This document shows, piece after piece, positions 62,080 to 64,000 of a stretch of DNA of 64,000 bases; position 1 is the stretch's first letter, and each line of letters begins with the position of its first letter. Below the pieces are notes generated by a model. It was not told the origin of the DNA, searched no databases, and worked only from the letters and a program-made list of their open reading frames with translations. Source of the DNA: Microbacterium sp. HD4P20 (GTDB lineage Bacteria; Actinomycetota; Actinomycetes; Actinomycetales; Microbacteriaceae); contig NZ_JAHZQZ020000011.1 of the NCBI RefSeq assembly GCF_019449275.2, positions 372,001 to 436,000 on the forward strand, given 5' to 3'. Made by a program: the position numbers and the translations under genes.

Positions 62080-62975
62080 AGCAGCGCCCGTCCGGCCTCG
62101 AGGATGCCGGCGAGCCGCGCCTCCTGCTCGGGGCTGGGGTCGACGAGCGGCGCCCGCACCGAGCCGACGGGCAGGCCACCGAGGCGCAGCCCTGCCTTGA
62201 TGAGCGAGACACCGAAGCCCGGCGTCTCGTCGCGCAGCCGCACGAGCGGCGAGTAGAACCCGTCGAGCAGCGCGGTGCGCCGCGCCTCATCGCCCGCGAC
62301 GTACGCGCGGTAGTACGCATTCGCGACCTCGGGGACCATCGCGAACGCCGCCGACGAGTACAGCGGGATGCCGATGCCCCGGTACGCGCCCTGCGTCAGC
62401 TCGGCCGTGAGCAGCCCGTTGAAGAACGCGAAATCCTCGCGTCCCTCCTCGGCCACGGCGCGCACGATCTGCTGGGCGAGGCCGACGTCGCCGACGCCGT
62501 CCTTGAAACCGACGACCTTCGGGTTGCGGGCGAGCCGGCGCACCGAGTCGACCGAATACTGCGCGTTGCCGCGGTGATAGATCACGACGGGAAGATCGGA
62601 TGCCGCCGCCACCGCCTCGACGTAGGCCACGAGTCCCGGCTGCGGACCGCCGACGAGGTACGGCGGCAGCACCAGCAGTGCGTCTGCGCCGGCGTCCGCG
62701 GCGGTCTTCGCCACGGCCGTTGCATGGCCGAGCGGTCCACCCGTGCCGGCGACGACCGGCACGCGCCCGCCCACCGTCTCGGTCGCGATCCGCACCACGC
62801 GCGCAACCTCGCCGGCCGACAGCGCGTGGAACTCGCCGGTGCCGCACGCCGGGAACACGCCACCGGGGGAGTGCTCGAGCGTCGTCGAGATGTGCGTGCG
62901 CAGCAGACCCTCGTCGACGCGGTCGTCGGCGTCGAAGGGGGTGACGGGGAAGAAGAGGATGCCGTCGAAGTTCAC
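62076..62975 (-). CDS. kdgD: 5-dehydro-4-deoxyglucarate dehydratase-like (DHDPS family)
   Basis: A 299-residue class I aldolase/dehydratase barrel. VFPACGTGEFHALS near residue 40 is typical of KdgD, the Schiff-base Lys158 lies in VVGFKDGVGD, and VIYHRGNAQYSV near residue 132 gives the Tyr region. KdgD converts 5-keto-4-deoxy-D-glucarate to 2-oxoglutarate semialdehyde with loss of water and CO2, the substrate of the nearby aldehyde dehydrogenase. A pentonate-pathway dehydratase of the same family is the alternative. It overlaps its neighbours by four bases on both sides. Confidence 0.87.
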   Translation of the reverse strand: MNFDGILFFPVTPFDADDRVDEGLLRTHISTTLEHSPGGVFPACGTGEFHALSAGEVARVVRIATETVGGRVPVVAGTGGPLGHATAVAKTAADAGADALLVLPPYLVGGPQPGLVAYVEAVAAASDLPVVIYHRGNAQYSVDSVRRLARNPKVVGFKDGVGDVGLAQQIVRAVAEEGREDFAFFNGLLTAELTQGAYRGIGIPLYSSAAFAMVPEVANAYYRAYVAGDEARRTALLDGFYSPLVRLRDETPGFGVSLIKAGLRLGGLPVGSVRAPLVDPSPEQEARLAGILEAGRALL

Positions 62976-63907
62976 GCCAGCACGTCCTTTCGGGCGGGTT
63001 CGGAAAGAGGGAGGGCGCCGAGCTCGCCGCGCCACGTGTGCTTCGGACGCCAGCCCAGCAGGCGCCGTGCCTTGGCGTTGGAGAACGCCGGAGCGGTGCC
63101 GGTCAGACCCGCGGACAGCTGTTCACTGCCGGGCACGAACTGTGGCAGCAGCTCGGCGAGCGGACGGCGGGCCAGCGCGTCGTCGGCGCCGACGAAGAAG
63201 ACCTCGGCGTTCGGGATGCCGGGCAGCGCCGCGAGCAGCGCGTCGACGAACGTCGCGACGTCCCGCGCATCGACATAATTGAACAGCGCGGGGGCCGAGA
63301 GCGCCGGGTCGTCGAGTCGTTCCCGGACGGTATGACCCTGCTGCGTGGGCGCGCCCGCCCATTCCTCGGGGGCGATGACGTAGCACGGGCGGAAAGCGGC
63401 GAACCGGGTGGCGTCTCCGGTCTGACGTGCGAGCATCGCGATCGTCTGCTCGGCGAGGAGCTTCGACAGGCCGTACGCGTTCCACGGCTTCGGCGTCGTG
63501 CGCTCGTCGAGGGGGAACCGGTCGGGCAGCCACCCCGCCGGCGCGCCGTAGCCGAGCACCGTGGGGCTCGACGCCGTGACGATCCGTTCGATGCCCGCCG
63601 CGACGCCGGCCGCGAGAACGTTGAGCGCGAGCGTCGCATTCGTGCGGAGGATGACGTCCTCGGGAGCGCTGAACGGCACGGCGATCGCAGCGAGGTGCAC
63701 GAGCGCGTCGGCGCGGGCTTCGGCGATGGCGCGGGCCGCGGCATCCGGATCCGTCAGATCCACCGCGATCTGGTGGATCCCGGTGAGCTCGGGCGCTTCG
63801 GACGCGGCGCGATCGAGCGAGACGAGCTCGTGGCCGGCCGCGGCGAGCCCCGTGACGAGACTGCGACCCAGACGCCCGGCCCCTCCGGTGACCGCGATGC
63901 GGGTCAT
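62972..63907 (-). CDS. NAD-dependent epimerase/dehydratase, possible uronate dehydrogenase
   Basis: A 311-residue extended SDR. The Rossmann motif TGGAGRLGRSL is at residues 7-17, the catalytic YGLSK near residue 150, and FNYVDARDVATFVDALL near residue 215 is a family block. It is homologous to uronate dehydrogenases and to the gene at 14649. With a KdgD and an enolase-superfamily enzyme downstream, oxidation of D-galacturonate or D-glucuronate to an aldarolactone would complete the pathway, but other aldoses are possible. It overlaps both neighbours by four bases. Confidence 0.78.
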   Translation of the reverse strand: MTRIAVTGGAGRLGRSLVTGLAAAGHELVSLDRAASEAPELTGIHQIAVDLTDPDAAARAIAEARADALVHLAAIAVPFSAPEDVILRTNATLALNVLAAGVAAGIERIVTASSPTVLGYGAPAGWLPDRFPLDERTTPKPWNAYGLSKLLAEQTIAMLARQTGDATRFAAFRPCYVIAPEEWAGAPTQQGHTVRERLDDPALSAPALFNYVDARDVATFVDALLAALPGIPNAEVFFVGADDALARRPLAELLPQFVPGSEQLSAGLTGTAPAFSNAKARRLLGWRPKHTWRGELGALPLSEPARKDVLA

Positions 63908-64000
63908 GCGCGGACCGATCCGGCCGGGGCGGTGCGGACGTCGTCGCCCTCGAGCAGGCGGATGCCCAGCTCGGTGACATGTACCGGCAGCCCCGTCTCG
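63904..64000 (-). CDS. C-terminus of an unidentified protein, cut by window edge
   Basis: The last 31 residues of a reverse-strand gene, ending LGIRLLEGDDVRTAPAG... before a stop that overlaps the SDR start (ATGA). The overlap places it in the same operon. Too little remains to identify the family. Confidence 0.6.
   Translation of the reverse strand, partial: ETGLPVHVTELGIRLLEGDDVRTAPAGSVRA

Overview
The window is high-GC, densely packed actinobacterial chromosome. The pervasive GTG starts, 4-base ATGA/GTGA gene overlaps, LacI/SorC/GntR/TetR regulators and F420-type oxidoreductase suggest Microbacteriaceae, most likely a Microbacterium; this placement is inference from sequence style. I saw no rRNA, tRNA, CRISPR array, insertion sequence or phage gene. 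No gene-free stretch exceeds 300 bases.

The window reads as a plant or algal polysaccharide catabolic region with several modules. (1) 1-6.2 kb: a GH127-type beta-L-arabinofuranosidase (cut by the left edge) divergent from a sugar ABC importer (binding protein plus two permeases, no ATPase), a one-cysteine Asp/Glu-racemase-family protein and a SorC regulator. (2) 6.2-11.8 kb: small housekeeping or accessory genes, including a peptidase E-like protein, a formate/nitrite-type channel and a pterin dehydratase-like/VOC fusion. (3) 11.9-18.1 kb: GH78 alpha-L-rhamnosidase, an NAD-dependent sugar dehydrogenase/epimerase, a LacI regulator and an apiosidase-like glycoside hydrolase. (4) 18.2-27.9 kb: a tight operon that looks like a complete D-apionate pathway: transporter, L-erythrulose kinase, two tetrulose-phosphate isomerases, 3-oxo-isoapionate decarboxylase, D-apionate oxidoisomerase, an SDR and D-apionate lactonase. 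It runs under a GntR regulator with four AACCGGTT-type sites.

(5) 27.9-41.7 kb: a sulfated-glycan locus with three sulfatases, a formylglycine-generating enzyme that matures them, an Opp/Dpp-type ABC importer with a permease-ATPase fusion, and a GH3 glycosidase fused in frame to a complete TetR repressor. That fusion is the most unusual protein here. A separate TetR next to a separate GH3 at 49.4-52.5 kb is its unfused counterpart. (6) 41.8-53.6 kb: exporter/MarR pair, lipase-like hydrolase, lipoate ligase, orphan DNA methyltransferase, LLM oxidoreductase, esterase, TetR, GH3 and haloperoxidase-like hydrolase. (7) 53.7-57.3 kb: galK-galT with a divergent LacI-family regulator and two matching operators. 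(8) 57.3-64 kb: ThuA-like protein, glycerate kinase and an aldarate (or aldonate) route to 2-oxoglutarate (aldehyde dehydrogenase, enolase-superfamily enzyme, KdgD-type dehydratase, SDR), cut by the right edge.

Taken together, rhamnosidase, arabinofuranosidase, apiosidase-like enzyme, apionate catabolism, galactose kinase pathway and a uronate-like pathway fit the sugars of pectin, especially rhamnogalacturonan II, or apiosylated plant glycosides.

A second layer is not protein coding: long intergenic palindromes. Three share the same arms and loop, two more are related in layout, and three lie beside tandem polypurine tracts whose complement is a C-rich stretch directly after a stop codon. 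They look like Rho-loading tracts coupled to large hairpins.
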